Assembly (NCBI GenBank): GCA_019009955.1
Contig: CM032228.1
Span: 7,966,501 to 8,030,500 of the forward strand
Direction: 5' to 3'
DNA length: 64,000 nucleotides
DNA from: Riptortus pedestris
Taxonomy: Eukaryota; Arthropoda; Insecta; Hemiptera; Alydidae
Of this stretch, positions 62,269-64,000 are shown one piece after another. Below the pieces are notes generated by a model that worked only from the letters and a program-made list of their open reading frames with translations, was not told the origin of the DNA and searched no databases. Position numbers and translations under genes: made by a program. Each line of letters starts with the position of its first letter. The stretch's first letter is position 1.

Positions 62269-62923
62269 AAAGTCCGTCATGCAGGGGCTGCGTAAACTAA
62301 GCAGATTTCCCACGTGGTTTTGCAATAGAGAAATCTGCCTAATAACAACTGTAGTAGTAAGAAACCTCTAAACCTAAAACATTATTTAGGGCTTATTGAC
62401 CCAGTAGTTTCTAGCCCCAAAAAACAGTTAACTTAACCTCTAAACCTATTCACGAGGGACGAATAGTTATGGAAACGGCCACCAGAGCTATCGGCGGAAA
62501 GTCCGAACATAGCCTACTGGCGACCACACGCAGAATACAAATGCAAATATCTCCGTTAATATTCAAGATACAGAGAAAATGTATAGAACGATATTTATAG
62601 TAAATTGAATTTGCAATAAGATTTACTCTGTACAATTTTTCGATCCGACGCATAATAACGGAGATATTTCGACTTTTTGAAAATCCTCCCTTCTAAACCC
62701 CCCCTCCCACTGGTCCGATTTCAGCCGTTAACGAACTTGATCTTCCTTTTTACATAAAACGATTAAATTCCGAGTTTGGTAACGATCAAACAAAAATTGC
62801 GACCGCTAGACCGCCTTAAGGGAAATCAGCTATTGAGGTCGTACTCATGACGCGAGTTTCGAAAAATTTCTTCAAATGTCCATCGATCCTACCTAGGAGA
62901 TGACGAAAATGAGGTCAGTTCAA

Positions 62924-62985
<62 letters not shown>

Positions 62986-63568
62986 CTGTTAACGCTCTAG
63001 CGGTCGCAATTTTTGTTTGATCGTGACCAAACTCGGAATTTAATCGTTTTATGTAAAAAAGAAGATCAAGGTCGTTAATGGCTGAAATCGGACCAGTGGG
63101 AGGGGAGGGGGGGGTTTAGAGGGGGGATTCTCGGAAAATTCGAAATATCTCCGTTATTATGCGTCGGATCGAAAAATTGTATAGAATCAATCTTATTGCA
63201 AATTAAATTTACTATAAATATTGTTTTATACATTTATTCCCTATCTTGAATATTAACCGAGATATTTGCATTGTTATTAAATTTGGGCCGATAACGGATT
63301 TTTGAATTTCCCGACAAAACCTAGTTCGGCCCTTTGCCGTAACTGTTGGGCTCTTGTATGGAGATTTCTCTATTGTATTACTTCACGTGGGAAATCTGCT
63401 TAGTTTACGCAGCCCCTGCGTGACGGACTTTATATATATAATTTTGAACGGACCTCATTTTCGACATCTACTGGGTAGGATCCATGGACATTTGAAGAAA
63501 TTTTTCGAAACTCGCATCATGAGTACGACCTCAATAGCTGATTTCCCCTAAGGGAAATCTGCTAAAAG
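62269..63568. mobile_element. Nested inverted Helentron-like copies
   Basis: Three blocks: 62269-62815 (minus copy, up to GCGACCGCTAGA), 62816-63431 (opposite orientation, from the middle of one terminal palindrome to ACGGACTTT), and 63432-63568 (remaining end of the first copy, ATTTTGAACGGACC to CTGCTAAAA). One copy has entered another in reverse. Confidence 0.7.
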
Positions 63569-64000
63569 GAGGACAAAGCCGCCCCCTAAGAGTAGTGACG
63601 CTTTATTAACTTATTATTTACTTCTTATTTCTAATAAACAGAGCACAGGAGTCAGTCACACTTATCGACTCTTGGAGACTTCGGCCCTCCTCACCTGTTA
63701 AAGAAATTAAAAGGAAAAAAGATAGACGGCAGGTGTAGGTAACACCTAGGCTATGCCGTGAGCCCCCTTGTAGGGTATCATTATAAGGGGTGGTTGTGAA
63801 ATGAATGGGTTTAATCTTGAGATAGTTGAAGTGGGTAGGGTAGCTGGTTACCCTCTGGATTGATGAAGGAGATGAAAGAAGAAGAAAGATCAAAGAGATA
63901 GTACAAGAGAAAGTGAGAAAACGAAGGAAAAAGGGTGTCAGTCCGTGACTGACGATTATATCATTTATAATTCATTTTTCATTTTTGATTTTATTTCATT
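63569..64000. other. Right edge, unclassified
   Basis: Starts GGAGGACAAAGCCG. No aminopeptidase continuation exon and no recognised element. Confidence 0.35.

Noticed and set aside
63618..63893. Last aminopeptidase exon near the right edge
   Set aside because: Checked the plus frames after the AG at 63642; none continues the M1 C-terminal helices.

Overview
The window is a piece of an animal nuclear genome, almost certainly an arthropod and probably an insect. It is AT-rich, and its protein-coding sequence is split into short GT-AG exons separated by introns of 77 bases to about 10.5 kb. More than half of it is decayed transposable elements and (TA)n runs. The load of tRNA-derived SINEs, Helitron ends and Helentron-like elements recalls large hemipteran genomes, but that is an impression and not a demonstrated placement.

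Two host genes were assembled exon by exon, with reading phase checked at every junction. On the minus strand (25096 down to 4667) lies a complete 12-exon gene of 432 codons for a UBR7-type ubiquitin ligase, with an N-terminal UBR box, a PHD finger, a variable acidic linker and a conserved C-terminal domain. On the plus strand, starting at 26846, lies an M1-family aminopeptidase N with a signal peptide, the FPCFDEP segment, GAMEN, HEXXH-18-E and the catalytic Tyr region. Fourteen exons (about 782 codons) are present, and the C-terminal exons lie beyond the right edge. The two genes are divergent, with 1.75 kb between start codons. The aminopeptidase has a TATA box and two GATA sites; the UBR7 side has none of these and looks like a housekeeping promoter.

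Layout. 1-4600: relics of a piggyBac element, a mariner-superfamily element and Helentron-like copies. 4667-25096: UBR7 with introns holding an RLE-type LINE fragment, a mariner, Helitron ends, SINEs and an antisense LINE. 25100-26800: intergenic, with SINE fragments. 26846-61500: aminopeptidase N. Its intron 1 is packed with Helentron-like copies, Helitrons and a 27-bp minisatellite. Later introns carry two hAT MITEs with 8-bp target duplications, a solo-LTR candidate, two copies of one Jockey-like LINE in opposite orientation, a transposase-derived (SCAGQN) relic and four more minisatellites. 61500-64000: nested inverted Helentron-like copies.

The most interesting structural signal is one repeat family present in more than 20 copies. 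Read in the right orientation it has a 12-bp inverted repeat at its 5' end, a central (TA)n tract, and at its 3' end the partner repeat followed by a small stem-loop, with T-rich insertion sites. This matches the architecture of Helentron-associated elements (Drosophila DINE-1 type). Several copies are folded back or nested. No CRISPR array, rRNA, functional tRNA gene or prokaryotic operon was seen.
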